64,000 nt of DNA from Bartonella schoenbuchensis R1 (GTDB lineage Bacteria; Pseudomonadota; Alphaproteobacteria; Rhizobiales; Rhizobiaceae), in contig NZ_CP019789.1 of the NCBI RefSeq assembly GCF_002022685.1, forward strand, positions 744,001 through 808,000, written 5' to 3'. The notes below the pieces were generated by a model. The model searched no databases. It was not told where the DNA came from and was given only the letters and a program-made list of their open reading frames with translations. Of this stretch, positions 35,877 to 46,719 are shown piece after piece. Positions within the stretch are counted from its first letter, which is position 1. Every line of letters begins with the position of its first letter. A program made the position numbers and the translations under genes.

Positions 35877-37038
35877 GCTTCCCAGCAAGTTCAAGTTCAA
35901 CTAATAAGAGGTAAAGGTTTTGTAAGGGAATATTTGAATGACTACTTAATGTATCTAGATCAATTGGAGTTGTTGAAAGAGCTGAAAGGACAGCTAGGCG
36001 TTCTGAATCATTTCTAGTAGAAGCAGATTTATCAGTTTCTGTATTAGGTAAACTAAAACCTTCCTGTTGAAATTGAATTGGATATTCTTTTTCAAAAAGA
36101 TTGAGCTGAGAACTTACAGTATTTGAGACTAATGGTGTAAGTGTTTCTATAATATCAGAAGGGTGTGTAACCAATAAAGCACCTTCTTTAATAAGATTAT
36201 TTGTACCAACTGATCTTGGATCAAGTGGAGAACCGGGAATGGCAAAAATTAATCGTCCTATTTCAACAGCTTGACGGGCTGTAATTAAGGATCCTGACCG
36301 CATAGCTGCTTCTGTTACTAAGAGGCCAAGCGATAAACCTGCAATAATACGATTTCTTCTTGGAAAATCGATAGCACGTGGTTTCCAACCAACAGGCATT
36401 TCACTAATAATTGCTCCACCATTCGTGATAATATCATCATAAAGTTTTTTATTTTCAGGAGGATAGATATGATCAATTCCGCCAGCCATAACTGCAACGG
36501 TACCTGTTTTTAAACTTGTTTGGTGAGCAATACTATCAATTCCACGTGCAAGTCCAGAAATGGTTATAAAACCAGCGTTACCAAGAAAATGAGAAAATTG
36601 AGCAGTTAGCTTCTTACCTGCTGCCGAAGCGTTTCGAGAGCCAATAATCCCAACGGAGGATTTATGAAAAACTGAAACATTGCCTTTGATAGTAATGAGT
36701 GGTGGGGAGGCTTCTGTTACCTTAAGATATGCTGGATAATCTGGTTCTCCTACGCCGACAAAACGAATACCCAATTTTTCAGCTTTTTGCATCTCTTTTT
36801 CAGCATCTTCTAACGTTGCTATTCGAATAGGTGCACAACGACCACCTTTTCTACTAAGCTCAGGAAGTACAGCCAAAGCATTTTCTGCTGTTTTATAATG
36901 ATCAATTAAATTACGAAAAGTAACAGGCCCAACATTCTCACTACGTAATAACCGCAACCAGTTTAAACGTTGATGATCAGTAAGTGGAATCCCTTTATTT
37001 ATTTCTGTTTTTAGTGCCAATCTTACTTTCTTTCCCAA
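35806..37038 (-). CDS. dprA: DNA-processing protein DprA/Smf
   Basis: The 410-residue protein has an N-terminal SAM-like region ([20 protein letters not shown]), the Rossmann core ([20 protein letters not shown], then [32 protein letters not shown] and [20 protein letters not shown]), and a C-terminal winged helix ([20 protein letters not shown]). It loads RecA on single-stranded DNA during uptake. The longest frame overlaps plsY by 44 bases, so a slightly later start is possible. Confidence 0.94.
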   Translation of the reverse strand: MGKKVRLALKTEINKGIPLTDHQRLNWLRLLRSENVGPVTFRNLIDHYKTAENALAVLPELSRKGGRCAPIRIATLEDAEKEMQKAEKLGIRFVGVGEPDYPAYLKVTEASPPLITIKGNVSVFHKSSVGIIGSRNASAAGKKLTAQFSHFLGNAGFITISGLARGIDSIAHQTSLKTGTVAVMAGGIDHIYPPENKKLYDDIITNGGAIISEMPVGWKPRAIDFPRRNRIIAGLSLGLLVTEAAMRSGSLITARQAVEIGRLIFAIPGSPLDPRSVGTNNLIKEGALLVTHPSDIIETLTPLVSNTVSSQLNLFEKEYPIQFQQEGFSLPNTETDKSASTRNDSERLAVLSALSTTPIDLDTLSSHSNIPLQNLYLLLVELELAGKLIRHSDGCVSLSALNPPQAPQSY

Positions 37039-37660
37039 CTAATAATCTACTGATATTCGTGTGATGTTTTATAATTACAAGTATGCTCATTATTACTATT
37101 ATGCAATGAGCATAGAAGTAAGGAGAAAAAAAATAAATAAAAATTGGAACAATAATAACAGCAATAAGCCCGGATAATGAAGAATAATGCGTAAATAGAA
37201 AAATTCCTATCCAGATGATGACAAAAACAACTGCTGATGGCCAGTAAAACCCTAAGCATACACCTAGATAAGTAGCAACACCTTTGCCACCTTTAAATTT
37301 AAGCCATATGGGGAAAATGTGTCCTAAGAAAGCAAAAAAGCCAGCTAGAATAACAATAATACTGTGTTCTACTGGAATACTGCTTCCTGCTGGATAGATT
37401 AGAAGTTTTGCAATTAGGATAACAATAGTTCCTTTTAGCATATCGCAAAGAAAAGTAAGAGCTGCAATTGTCTTATTTCCTGTACGTAAAACATTTGTCG
37501 TTCCAATATTTCCAGAGCCAATTGTCCTTATATCGCCAAGTTTAGCAAAGCGTGTGAAAAGCAGTCCAAATGGGATAGAACCGATGAGATAAGATATCAG
37601 AAAAATAAATCCTATATGAACTTGAAAGAGCACTTCTATTTCATTCATCAAAAATCTCAT
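36995..37660 (-). CDS. plsY: Acyl-phosphate glycerol-3-phosphate acyltransferase PlsY
   Basis: The polytopic protein of 221 residues has the three PlsY motifs on its cytosolic loops: [11 protein letters not shown], then [16 protein letters not shown], and [13 protein letters not shown], with at least five hydrophobic helices. It makes lysophosphatidic acid from acyl-phosphate. Its ATG overlaps the pyrC stop (ATGA), so they are translationally coupled; a second Met five codons in is also possible. Confidence 0.94.
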   Translation of the reverse strand: MRFLMNEIEVLFQVHIGFIFLISYLIGSIPFGLLFTRFAKLGDIRTIGSGNIGTTNVLRTGNKTIAALTFLCDMLKGTIVILIAKLLIYPAGSSIPVEHSIIVILAGFFAFLGHIFPIWLKFKGGKGVATYLGVCLGFYWPSAVVFVIIWIGIFLFTHYSSLSGLIAVIIVPIFIYFFSPYFYAHCIIVIMSILVIIKHHTNISRLLVGKESKIGTKNRNK

Positions 37661-38961
37661 TTAATTTGTTGATCAAGCTTAAACACTGACTGGCCTTTAA
37701 CAAGTGTTTGGATAACACGTCCTTGAAAGTGTGTGTTCTCAAATGGTGTGTTTTTTGAACGTGAATGAAGCATATCTGAAGATAGTATCCATGGTTCATC
37801 AAGATCAACTAAAATGAGATCTGCATTAGCACCTTTTATGAGTGTTCCAGCATTAAGACCAAAGAGTTTTGCAGGTGCTGTTGATAAGAGTTCAGTCAAC
37901 CTCAAAAGAGATATCATTTCATTGTGATAGAGGAGTAAAGCCACACTTAAGAGAGTTTCCATGCCAATAGCACCTGCTTGAGCGTCTTGGAATGGTAAGC
38001 GTTTTGTATCAACATCTTGAGGGTCATGAGAAGAAACAATAATATCAACTGTTCCATCTTTTATTGCTTCAATCATTGCTATACGATCTTCTTCTGCACG
38101 CAGTGGAGGCATTAAACGGAAAAAGGTACGATATTCACCGACATCATTTTCATTAAGGGATAAATGATTAATGGATACGCCGGCTGAAATTTTTGTATTG
38201 TTCTGTTTTGCTAAACGAATAGCATCGGCAGACATAGCTGTTGATATTTGTGCAGCGTGATAGCGTGCTTGTGTTAATGCAGCCAGTCGTAAATCTCTTT
38301 CCAATGGAATGATTTCCGCTTCACGCGGAATTCCACAAAGGCCAAGCCAACTTGCCAATAAACCTTCGTTCATAACACCTTGACCTGTAAGATCTTTGTC
38401 TTGTGTTTCATGAATCAAAGTGACATCAAAATCACGCGCATAAGTCATTGCGCGTCGCATAACAGATGAATTTTGAAGAGTTTTTTTCCCTTCACTAAAA
38501 GCGATAGCACCTGCATTTTTTAATAAACCGAATTCGGCAATTTCTTGTCCACCTAAACCTTGGGTGATAGCAGCAACAGGATAAATATTGACCAATGACG
38601 TTTCATGTGCTGTGCGCGTAATAAATTCAACAAGCGCCACATTATCAATAACTGGTTGTGTATCTGGCATCATGAGGAAGGAAGTAATACCTCCTGCTGC
38701 CGCAGATTGGCTAGCTGAAGCGATTGTTTCACGGTGCTCAGCTCCTGGCTCACCAACAAAAACTCGTGCATCAACAAGTCCAGGTAGAATCGCTTTATTT
38801 TGCGCATCAATAATTTCTGCACCTTCGGGTGTTCCTTGATTTAAAGCTTCTTTGCCAGCTGCTATAATCAGTCCATTTTCAATAATAACTGTACCAATTT
38901 CGTCAATTGCACGCGAAGGATCAACAATACGAGCGTTTTGAAAAACCATTGGTTTTGTCAT
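37657..38961 (-). CDS. pyrC: Dihydroorotase-like protein (PyrC/PyrC' type) lacking the HxH metal motif
   Basis: From the ATG at 38961 (overlapping the pyrB stop, ATGA) the protein has 434 residues with the amidohydrolase layout: [20 protein letters not shown], a [14 protein letters not shown] loop, [14 protein letters not shown], and [14 protein letters not shown]. Catalytic dihydroorotases have DxHxHxREPG at the first site; here it is [10 protein letters not shown], so both His ligands are missing. In other bacteria such paralogues (PyrC') are structural partners of aspartate carbamoyltransferase. An active PyrC may be encoded elsewhere. Confidence 0.88.
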   Translation of the reverse strand: MTKPMVFQNARIVDPSRAIDEIGTVIIENGLIIAAGKEALNQGTPEGAEIIDAQNKAILPGLVDARVFVGEPGAEHRETIASASQSAAAGGITSFLMMPDTQPVIDNVALVEFITRTAHETSLVNIYPVAAITQGLGGQEIAEFGLLKNAGAIAFSEGKKTLQNSSVMRRAMTYARDFDVTLIHETQDKDLTGQGVMNEGLLASWLGLCGIPREAEIIPLERDLRLAALTQARYHAAQISTAMSADAIRLAKQNNTKISAGVSINHLSLNENDVGEYRTFFRLMPPLRAEEDRIAMIEAIKDGTVDIIVSSHDPQDVDTKRLPFQDAQAGAIGMETLLSVALLLYHNEMISLLRLTELLSTAPAKLFGLNAGTLIKGANADLILVDLDEPWILSSDMLHSRSKNTPFENTHFQGRVIQTLVKGQSVFKLDQQIK

Positions 38962-39922
38962 TTCTTTTCTCCACTCCAATTATGACGCGAATCGAGTAAG
39001 GCTTCCATTACAGCCATGCGCACAGCGATTCCCATTTTTACTTGTGTGTGGATCACGCTTTGTACTCCATCTGCTATGTCAGAAGCAATTTCTACACCAC
39101 GGTTTATTGGGCCAGGATGCATGACGATGCAATCACTTTTTGCATAAGCTAAATTCTCTTTATGTAAACCGAAATGATGAAAATATTCACGAACGGAAGG
39201 AATAAAGGCACCTACCATACGTTCGCGTTGTAAGCGTAACATCATGATAACATCAGCACCTTTAAGACCTTCTTTCATTGTGTTAAAAACTTCAACGCTC
39301 ATGTCTGCTATTCCAGTTGGCAGAAGTGTTGAAGGAGCAATAACACGAACACGTGCTCCTAAAGCATTAAGGCTAATAATATTGGAACGTGCGACACGTG
39401 AATGCAAGATATCTCCACAAATTGCAACAGTTAATCCTTCAATACGTCCTTTTATTCTTCGAATAGTCAGGGCATCTAATAAAGCTTGTGTTGGGTGCTC
39501 ATGTGCACCATCGCCTGCATTAATGACACAACAATCAACTTTTTGTGCTAAAAGAGCAGCTGCTCCGGCGCAGTTATGGCGAATGATGAGTATGTCCGGA
39601 TTCATTGCATTGAGAGTTATTGCTGTATCAATCAATGTTTCTCCTTTTTTGACGGATGAATTACTGATAGCCATATTCATCACGTTGGCTCCTAACCGCT
39701 TACCAGCTAGTTCGAATGAGGATTGTGTTCGCGTGGAGGCTTCAAAGAAAAGATTAATTTGAGTACGTCCGTGCAGTGTGGTTTTTTGTTGTCAATTGTC
39801 TTGGAAAAAGTAATATTTGCATCTGCACGGTCAAGCAGTGTGGTAAGGTCTTGTACATTTAAACCTTTAATACCTAAAAGATGACGGTAGGGGAAAATCG
39901 GAAAAAGAGTATTTTGAGTCAT
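38958..39922 (-). pseudogene. pyrB: Aspartate carbamoyltransferase catalytic chain, one-base frameshift
   Basis: The N-terminal 50 residues (HLLGIKGLNVQDLTTLLDRA) are at 39922-39770. The frame then goes wrong. The true continuation, [20 protein letters not shown], contains the carbamoyl-phosphate site STRT and is in the next frame, running into [24 protein letters not shown]-like [14 protein letters not shown] and PGPINRGVE. One A added to the A6 run at 39782-39787 (minus strand) restores a ~321-residue enzyme. As written, the largest piece starts after the STRT motif and would be inactive. Confidence 0.93.
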
Positions 39923-40034
39923 AACATTCTTTTCTAGAGATTTCTAAAGAATTTAAACAAGTATTTGTTTGAATGTAATAAATGTAAAAAGATAAATAGT
40001 CTATGATATCAATGATTCGAATAAGGAATATACT

Positions 40035-41660
40035 ATGAGTGCTCTGTTTATGCAGAATGGCCACCGAAAAAATGCGTTTCTTAGTGATACACTTATGTTT
40101 CGTATTGCATCTAATTTGCCTGCATCTTTATTAGCAAGTTTTGAAGAAATAGGGGCATTTGTAGCTAGCCATGAAGCACGAGATCTCTCCCGTTTAGCAA
40201 ATCACCATCGCCCCATATTACGCTATAATACCGAATGGAGCCAATTAACAGAACAGTTAGAAATTCACCCTGCCTATGATACTCTTCAAAGATATTCTAG
40301 ACAAGTGGGGTTAAGTACTTCACTGTGGGAAAATATAGCTTCGGAAAGTGGAATACGTTATCAGGCACGTGCTATTCGTTTAGCTTTATCTGCCGGTCTG
40401 GAAACCGGTCATTTGAATGAGGTTATTATAACAAGTGCAGCTATTGCAGTATTAATTGGTGACATTAAGTTATTTAAAAGATGGCGAAACGTTCTTTTGT
40501 CACGTCAATATGATTCATCCCTCAAGCCTATTGATGATAAAAAAGGTGCTTCTCTTACTTGCGCTTTTGATAATGTTGCAAAAAGTGAAAAATATCCTTC
40601 TAGTTTTCCAATTGCTCAGAAAGTTTCTTTTGATGAAAAGATGGGGCGTGATCTGTATCATTTAAATAGTGTGAAAACCAATGTTATTAATCCGGTCGCT
40701 GATGGATATCTTGTCAGTGCGGAAATAGATGGTCATTTAAGCTGCTTTTTAGTTCCACGTGTGCAAGAAAATGGTGCAATAAATAATATCTCAATTCATT
40801 ATTTATTGCAGCGTTCTGGAGAATATTCAGTGCCAGAGGGGGTTGTCCATTTCCAAGGCAGTTATGGTTGGCTTTTGGGAAATATTGGGGAGGGGGCTAA
40901 AATAATTAAAGATATCGAGACTATGACACGCTTTGATCAGTCTGTGATATCAACAGGTGTTTTGCGCGCAGCACTTCAATTTGGCATAGACTTTTTTCGA
41001 CAAAAAATGCCAAATCAGCCTTTACCACCACTAACAGAGCGTATTTTTGCTGATATTGCACTTGATATTGCTGCTTCACAAGCATTGGTTTTACGTTTAG
41101 CACGGGCATTTGATAATGCTACAAATAGTCGCGCTGAAGCAGCTTTTGCACGTATTATGACGCCTATTATTGCTTGTCATGTAAATCAATTAGTTGTTCC
41201 TATTGTTAGTGAAATTATTGCACAGCTTGGTTTAGAAAGTTTTGTGGAAGGCAATCCATTATCGCAAATGTTACATGATGGATCTGCACGGATAGTTAGA
41301 AATAATGATTCTAATCAATTGGTGAGGGACGCGATTCTTATAGCTAATAAAGCACCTGGATTATTTCAGCAACTGTTAGAAAAAATTGCAACTAATATTG
41401 GGTCAGCAGGTCCGCGAGCAGTTGAAATTATCAAATCTGCTATCCATATGGCTTCAACAAATGAAGGAGCAGGTCGTTTTTTTGTTGAGCAAGTGGCATA
41501 TGCTGCTGCAACTGCATCATTACGTTATAAGGAAATGGAATATATTGTAAATGCTTACATGGAAAGCCGCCTTGGAGGACAATGGAGACTATCCTATGGT
41601 ATGATGATTGCACGATATAATCCCGGACAATTATTGGAGATTCTTTATCCTTCTGTGTGA
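40035..41660 (+). CDS. Acyl-CoA dehydrogenase family protein, AidB-like, with eroded central motifs
   Basis: The 541-residue protein matches AidB in length and order: an N-terminal AidB-type region ([20 protein letters not shown], then [19 protein letters not shown]), [40 protein letters not shown], and C-terminal helices ([20 protein letters not shown]). The expected MTEK.GGSDV and TGHKWF segments, which contact FAD and substrate in the family, are not recognisable at about 180-235. It may lack dehydrogenase activity. It overlaps the convergent ruvX end by 16 bases. Confidence 0.75.
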   Translation: MSALFMQNGHRKNAFLSDTLMFRIASNLPASLLASFEEIGAFVASHEARDLSRLANHHRPILRYNTEWSQLTEQLEIHPAYDTLQRYSRQVGLSTSLWENIASESGIRYQARAIRLALSAGLETGHLNEVIITSAAIAVLIGDIKLFKRWRNVLLSRQYDSSLKPIDDKKGASLTCAFDNVAKSEKYPSSFPIAQKVSFDEKMGRDLYHLNSVKTNVINPVADGYLVSAEIDGHLSCFLVPRVQENGAINNISIHYLLQRSGEYSVPEGVVHFQGSYGWLLGNIGEGAKIIKDIETMTRFDQSVISTGVLRAALQFGIDFFRQKMPNQPLPPLTERIFADIALDIAASQALVLRLARAFDNATNSRAEAAFARIMTPIIACHVNQLVVPIVSEIIAQLGLESFVEGNPLSQMLHDGSARIVRNNDSNQLVRDAILIANKAPGLFQQLLEKIATNIGSAGPRAVEIIKSAIHMASTNEGAGRFFVEQVAYAAATASLRYKEMEYIVNAYMESRLGGQWRLSYGMMIARYNPGQLLEILYPSV

Positions 41661-42124
41661 TTTAGGTTCTGAATTCTATCAAGAACGCCTTGTAATATAA
41701 AAGCAGCAGCTGCAGAATCAATACGGGCTGCTCTTTTAGCGCGCGATACATCCATTTCTAAAAGGGAGCGTTGTGCAGCAATTGTTGACAATCGTTCATC
41801 CCAAAAAACAAATGGAATTTTTGTATATGCTCCCATATTGCTAACAAAAGTTCGGGTTGCTTGAACACGAGGGCCGTTACTTCCATCCATGTTAACAGGC
41901 AAGCCAATAACGGCAACCCCTACATTTTCATTATTAAAGATTTGAACAAGTGTAAGGGCATCTAATGTAAATTTTTTTCGCTGAATGACGGGACGTGGAT
42001 TTGAAAAGGTTAAACTGATATCAGAAATAGCAATTCCGATAGTTTTTGTGCCCAAATCCAAACCTGCTATCGTTTGTTTGGGTAAAAGATGTGTAGTAAT
42101 TTCATGTATGTTAATGACAGCCAT
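41645..42124 (-). CDS. ruvX: Putative pre-16S rRNA nuclease RuvX/YqgF
   Basis: The 159-residue RNase H-fold protein has the family motifs [15 protein letters not shown] (about 20-34), [20 protein letters not shown] (about 90), and [19 protein letters not shown] (about 115), which supply the acidic residues. A final Asp lies in [16 protein letters not shown]. It is implicated in 16S rRNA 5' end maturation. It stands divergent from gatC. Confidence 0.93.
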   Translation of the reverse strand: MAVINIHEITTHLLPKQTIAGLDLGTKTIGIAISDISLTFSNPRPVIQRKKFTLDALTLVQIFNNENVGVAVIGLPVNMDGSNGPRVQATRTFVSNMGAYTKIPFVFWDERLSTIAAQRSLLEMDVSRAKRAARIDSAAAAFILQGVLDRIQNLNHTEG

Positions 42125-42279
42125 GTGTTTATACTTAGAGTTTCTTAATATTTTAGGTTAATATTTATAGTGAAGTTTTGATACAGATATCAATATTCTT
42201 GCGCTTATAGAAGTGAGCTTGTATAGCCAAAACATGAAGAGAGTAATGTCGCAATCAAATTTGAGCAGAAAGGCATAAT

Positions 42280-42567
42280 ATGTCTGTTGATAATAAAACA
42301 GTCAAAAGAGTGGCACATTTAGCGCGTATTGCTATTCATGATGATGAAACAGAACGCATGACAAAGGAATTTAATGCCATTTTAGAGTTTGTAGAACAAC
42401 TTAATGAAGTTGATATCAATGGAGTTGAACCATTAACATCGGTAATGCCTATGGCTTTGCGAATGCGTGAAGATAATATTACAGATGGTAATAAAGCTGC
42501 AGAAATTGTAGCAAATGCACCTATAACAGAAGAAAATTTCTTTCTTGTTTCAAAGGTCGTCGAGTAA
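42280..42567 (+). CDS. gatC: Aspartyl/glutamyl-tRNA amidotransferase subunit C
   Basis: The 95-residue protein reads [20 protein letters not shown], then [20 protein letters not shown] and ends in the belt region [11 protein letters not shown]. It stabilises the GatA-GatB interface of the enzyme that converts misacylated Glu-tRNA(Gln) and Asp-tRNA(Asn). GatA follows 29 bases downstream; gatB is not in the window. Confidence 0.96.
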   Translation: MSVDNKTVKRVAHLARIAIHDDETERMTKEFNAILEFVEQLNEVDINGVEPLTSVMPMALRMREDNITDGNKAAEIVANAPITEENFFLVSKVVE

Positions 42568-42596
42568 TTTTTAATATTTAAAATTCGAGAATCAAT

Positions 42597-44081
42597 ATGA
42601 CTGATTTAACAACCCTAACGATTGCACAAGCTCGTGATGCTTTAACAAAGAGAGATCTAAAAGCAACTGAATTAACAGAAGCTTATTTAAAAGCAATTGA
42701 GTTAGCTAATCCAACTTTAAATGTCTATGTGGCGTTAACAGCAGAACAAGCAACAAAAATGGCTGCTGAATCAGATAAGCGTTTTGCGAAAGGGCAAGCT
42801 GGTATTTTAGAGGGGATTCCACTAGGAATTAAGGATCTTTTTGCAACACAAGATGTCCATACTCAAGCTTGTTCATATATTCTCGATGGTTTTAAACCTA
42901 AATACGAATCAACAGTAACGGCTAATTTGTGGAAAGATGGGGCGGTTATGTTAGGCAAACTTAATATGGATGAGTTTGCGATGGGATCGTCTAATGAAAC
43001 ATCACATTATGGGCCAGCTATTAATCCATGGCGGAAAAAAGGATCAGATGAAAAACTTGTCCCAGGTGGTTCTTCAGGTGGCTCTGCATCTGCTGTTGCA
43101 GCACGACTTTGTGCAGGAGCAACAGCAACTGACACTGGTGGGTCAATACGCCAGCCAGCAGCATTTACTGGTACTGTGGGAATAAAGCCGACTTATGGGC
43201 GGTGTTCACGGTGGGGGACCATAGCGTATGCTTCATCGCTTGATCAAGCTGGGCCTATCGGACGAGATGTGCGTGATTGCGCGATTATGCTTAAATCAAT
43301 GGCTTCCTTTGATGATAAAGATTCAACTTCGGTTAATGTACCTGTGCCTGATTATGAAAATTATATAGGTCAATCAATTAAGGGAATGAAAATTGGTATT
43401 CCAAAAGAATACTATATTGAAGGAATGTCTGCTGAAATTGTTGATCTTTGGCAAAAAGGGATGGATTGGCTAAAGGAAGCAGGGGCTCAGATTATTGATA
43501 TTTCATTACCTCATACAAAATATGCTTTGCCCGCTTATTATGTTGTAGCTCCTGCAGAAGCGTCTTCTAATTTAGCACGCTATGATGGTGTCCGTTTTGG
43601 GCTTCGTATGCCAGGGAAAGATGTCATTGAAATGTATGAGAATACGCGCTCATCTGGCTTTGGTGATGAGGTTAAACGGCGTATTTTAATTGGTACCTAT
43701 GTTCTTTCTGCAGGTTATTATGATGCTTATTATCTTAGAGCTCAAAAGGTGCGAACATTAATTAAACGTGATTTTGATCAATGTTTTACTGCTGGTGTTG
43801 ACGCTATTTTAACGCCTACAACACCGGTATCAGCTTTTGGTATTGCTGATGAAAAAATAAAGAATGACACAATAGCAATGTATTTAAACGATATCTGTAC
43901 TGTGTCAGTTAATATGGCGGGATTACCAGGTATTTCTGTTCCTGCAGGTTTATCATTAAATGGTTTACCACTAGGATTGCAATTGATTGGTAAGCCTTTT
44001 GCTGAGGAAACAATTTTTCAGATAGCTTACATTATAGAGCAGGCAGCGGGAACGTTAAATGCTGAAAAATGGTGGCCATAA
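42597..44081 (+). CDS. gatA: Aspartyl/glutamyl-tRNA amidotransferase subunit A
   Basis: The 494-residue amidase-signature enzyme has the Ser-cisSer-Lys triad: Lys in [15 protein letters not shown] (about 78), the Gly/Ser-rich [20 protein letters not shown] (about 155), and nucleophile Ser in [18 protein letters not shown] (about 180). The C-terminal half ([30 protein letters not shown]) is normal. It releases ammonia from glutamine for tRNA amidation. Operon with gatC. Confidence 0.97.
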   Translation: MTDLTTLTIAQARDALTKRDLKATELTEAYLKAIELANPTLNVYVALTAEQATKMAAESDKRFAKGQAGILEGIPLGIKDLFATQDVHTQACSYILDGFKPKYESTVTANLWKDGAVMLGKLNMDEFAMGSSNETSHYGPAINPWRKKGSDEKLVPGGSSGGSASAVAARLCAGATATDTGGSIRQPAAFTGTVGIKPTYGRCSRWGTIAYASSLDQAGPIGRDVRDCAIMLKSMASFDDKDSTSVNVPVPDYENYIGQSIKGMKIGIPKEYYIEGMSAEIVDLWQKGMDWLKEAGAQIIDISLPHTKYALPAYYVVAPAEASSNLARYDGVRFGLRMPGKDVIEMYENTRSSGFGDEVKRRILIGTYVLSAGYYDAYYLRAQKVRTLIKRDFDQCFTAGVDAILTPTTPVSAFGIADEKIKNDTIAMYLNDICTVSVNMAGLPGISVPAGLSLNGLPLGLQLIGKPFAEETIFQIAYIIEQAAGTLNAEKWWP

Positions 44082-44184
44082 AAAATCACAAGCTTACATT
44101 TTTTATGAAGAAATAAAAATACTCTCTCCTTAAGAGACAGGGAAAGATCTTTGGGAGTGGACTGTAGTTTCGTATTATAATTTT

Positions 44185-44895
44185 TTAGCCGCCAAGATAT
44201 GCTTCTTTTACTCGTGGATCAGAAAGCATAGCTTGGCTTTTACCATGAAATGAAATTTTACCCGCTTCTAAAATATAAGCATAATCGGCAACAGAAAGAG
44301 CTGCAAATGCGTTTTGTTCAATAAGAAGAACAGTTTTTCCCATTTCATTAATTTTGCGGATGATCGAAAAAATTTCTTGTACAAGAAGTGGTGCTAAACC
44401 AAGAGACGGTTCATCCAATATCACCATGTCAGGATTGCTTATAAGTGCACGTCCTACAGCCAGCATTTGTTGTTCACCGCCTGACATCGTACCACCCAAT
44501 TGTTTGGATCTTTCACGTAACCGTGGAAATAAGTCAAATATCCATTCAATATCATGAGCAATACCGACTTTGTCATTACGAATATAAGCGCCTAGCTGGA
44601 GATTTTCTAAAACAGTCAAATGAGGCATAATACGCCGCCCTTCAGGACTTAATGCAATGCCCAATTGTAAAATTTCTTCGGGCTGCTTTTCTGTAATAGA
44701 TTCACCTTTATATATAATATCTCCGTAAATAGGCCGGTTAAGTCCTGCAATAGAACGTACAGTACTGCTTTTTCCTGCTCCATTGGCACCAATTAAAGTT
44801 ACTATATTCCCTTTTTTTATGAACATAGAAATATCTTGAACAGCTTTAATAGCGCCGTAATGAACGTGAAGATTTTTTATTTCAAGAATGTTCAT
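44185..44895 (-). CDS. livF: Branched-chain amino acid ABC transporter, ATPase LivF
   Basis: From the ATG at 44895 (GGGGGAGAT upstream) the 236-residue ATPase has Walker A IGANGAGKSSTVRSI, signature MSGGEQQMLAVGRAL, Walker B MVILDEPSLGLAPLLV, and ends AYLGG, the LivF hallmark. A longer frame to 44979 lies inside livG. It is the last gene of a five-gene transporter operon and overlaps livG by 14 bases. It powers uptake with LivG. Confidence 0.95.
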   Translation of the reverse strand: MNILEIKNLHVHYGAIKAVQDISMFIKKGNIVTLIGANGAGKSSTVRSIAGLNRPIYGDIIYKGESITEKQPEEILQLGIALSPEGRRIMPHLTVLENLQLGAYIRNDKVGIAHDIEWIFDLFPRLRERSKQLGGTMSGGEQQMLAVGRALISNPDMVILDEPSLGLAPLLVQEIFSIIRKINEMGKTVLLIEQNAFAALSVADYAYILEAGKISFHGKSQAMLSDPRVKEAYLGG

Positions 44896-45664
44896 ACATA
44901 TCTCCCCCAAGATAAGCTTTAATAACTTTAGGATTATGGCGAATTTCATCTGGTGTGCCATTGGCGATGCAACGGCCATATTCTAACACCCAAATGTCTT
45001 GGCAAAGCCCCATGACAACTTTCATATCATGTTCAATGAGTAGAATTGTAAGATCAAATTCTGTTCTTACTTTTTCTATGAATTTTCTAAGTTCTTCGCT
45101 TTCTTGAGGATTCATTCCAGCAGCAGGTTCATCAAGAAGAAGTAATTTAGGTTTTGTCGCTAAAGCTCGAGCTATTTCTAAACGCCGTTGTGCACCATAA
45201 GCCAAGGTAGTTGCTGGCTGGTTGGCGAGATAAGCAAGCTGAAGTCGTTCAAGAATCTCCATCGATTCTTTATAAAGTTTGTTTTTTTCTTTAATTGCAC
45301 TTGGTAATAAAAGAGCGGAAGCAAACCATGGGTATTTTTGCCGAACGTGGGCACCAACCATGACATTTTGCAATACTGTTAATCCTGAAAAAAGGCGAAT
45401 ATTTTGAAATGTTCGTGCAATATGGCGTTTACAAATAATATGAGGTGAAAGACCACAAATATTTTCTCCATCTAGAAGAATTTTTCCATTTGTAGGTGTA
45501 TAAAAACCAGAAATTATATTAAAAACAGTAGTTTTTCCAGCACCATTGGGACCAATTAATCCAGTAATTGTTCCCCGTTTAATAGCCATATTGATATTGT
45601 TAACAGCGATTAATCCGCCAAAACGCATTATAACATCATTAAGTGAAAGAATAATGTCATTCAT
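44882..45664 (-). CDS. livG: Branched-chain amino acid ABC transporter, ATPase LivG
   Basis: The 260-residue ATPase has Walker A IGPNGAGKTTVFNIISGF, the LivG insertion with PHIICKRHIARTFQNIRLFS, signature LAYGAQRRLEIARAL, and Walker B LLLLDEPAAGMNPQES. Its ATG overlaps the livM stop. It pairs with LivF beneath the LivHM permease. Confidence 0.95.
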   Translation of the reverse strand: MNDIILSLNDVIMRFGGLIAVNNINMAIKRGTITGLIGPNGAGKTTVFNIISGFYTPTNGKILLDGENICGLSPHIICKRHIARTFQNIRLFSGLTVLQNVMVGAHVRQKYPWFASALLLPSAIKEKNKLYKESMEILERLQLAYLANQPATTLAYGAQRRLEIARALATKPKLLLLDEPAAGMNPQESEELRKFIEKVRTEFDLTILLIEHDMKVVMGLCQDIWVLEYGRCIANGTPDEIRHNPKVIKAYLGGDMYEHS

Positions 45665-46719
45665 GACTTTTCCTCACTACTAGAGAGTGTCCTCCTTGTT
45701 AAAAGGGAATAAATCCAATTCCATGAAAATTCACGTTGACCTAATAATCCTTTTCTCCAGAATAAGATAATTATCAGCAATAGAAGTGAAAAAACAACCA
45801 TACGTAGTCCTGGTATTCCTGGAATATATATAAAACTTAAATTTAATGGAGATTCAATAATACGAAGTGATTCAAGCATCACTGTAATAATAATGCTGCC
45901 TACAATACTTCCTGTAATAGAACCAAGACCACCGGCAACAACAATCATCAAAATATTAAAGGTTAGAAGGAAGTTGAACATTTTAGGATCGATGGTTGAA
46001 ATAAGAGCAGCTGTTAATGCACCTCCAATACCTGCAAAAAATGCACCAACAGTGAAAGAAAGGCTACGATAGAAGAAAGTGTTGACGCCCATTGTTTTTG
46101 AGGCGATTTCATCATCACGAATAGCGCGCAATACATTACCAATATTACTTTGTAATAGAAGAGTTATAAAAATAATTGTAAATGCTAACCAACCATAATT
46201 CCACCACAATGTAGCATTTTGGGGTATTCCTTTAATTCCCAATGAACCGTTTGTTAAAGATGTAGCATTGGTAATAATGACGCGAATAATTTCTGCAAAA
46301 CCTAATGTTGCAATTCCAAGATAGTCACCACCAAGGCGTAATATAGGCAAAGCGACCAATAAGCCTATAGCTGCAGCACATAAACCACTTATAATGACAG
46401 CAATAAAAAAAGGTAATTGCAAATTTTGCAATGGTTCAGCTATCGGTTCTAGAATCCACATCATTTCTTTTTGTTCAGGAGAGAGAAGTAAAATTGCACA
46501 TATATAAGCACCAATAGCCATAAAACCAGCATGTCCAAGAGAGAACATACCTGTAAATCCGTAAATCAAATTAAGAGAGATTGCCAATATGGCGTTTATA
46601 GCAATAAGATTGATAATACGCAGTGTATAGTTATTAAAATGAGTATCGGCATAAAATAAAAAACCGATGAGAGCCACAATACTGATAAATGATAGAAAAA
46701 GCGTAGTTGATTTTGCCAT
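45661..46719 (-). CDS. livM: Branched-chain amino acid ABC transporter, permease LivM
   Basis: The 352-residue polytopic protein carries the LivM signatures NLIYGFTGMFSLGHAGFMAI (about 51-70) and the coupling loop NVLRAIRDDEIASKTMGVNT (about 215), with about nine hydrophobic helices. It forms the inner-membrane channel with LivH. It abuts livH (one-base overlap). Confidence 0.94.
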   Translation of the reverse strand: MAKSTTLFLSFISIVALIGFLFYADTHFNNYTLRIINLIAINAILAISLNLIYGFTGMFSLGHAGFMAIGAYICAILLLSPEQKEMMWILEPIAEPLQNLQLPFFIAVIISGLCAAAIGLLVALPILRLGGDYLGIATLGFAEIIRVIITNATSLTNGSLGIKGIPQNATLWWNYGWLAFTIIFITLLLQSNIGNVLRAIRDDEIASKTMGVNTFFYRSLSFTVGAFFAGIGGALTAALISTIDPKMFNFLLTFNILMIVVAGGLGSITGSIVGSIIITVMLESLRIIESPLNLSFIYIPGIPGLRMVVFSLLLLIIILFWRKGLLGQREFSWNWIYSLLTRRTLSSSEEKS

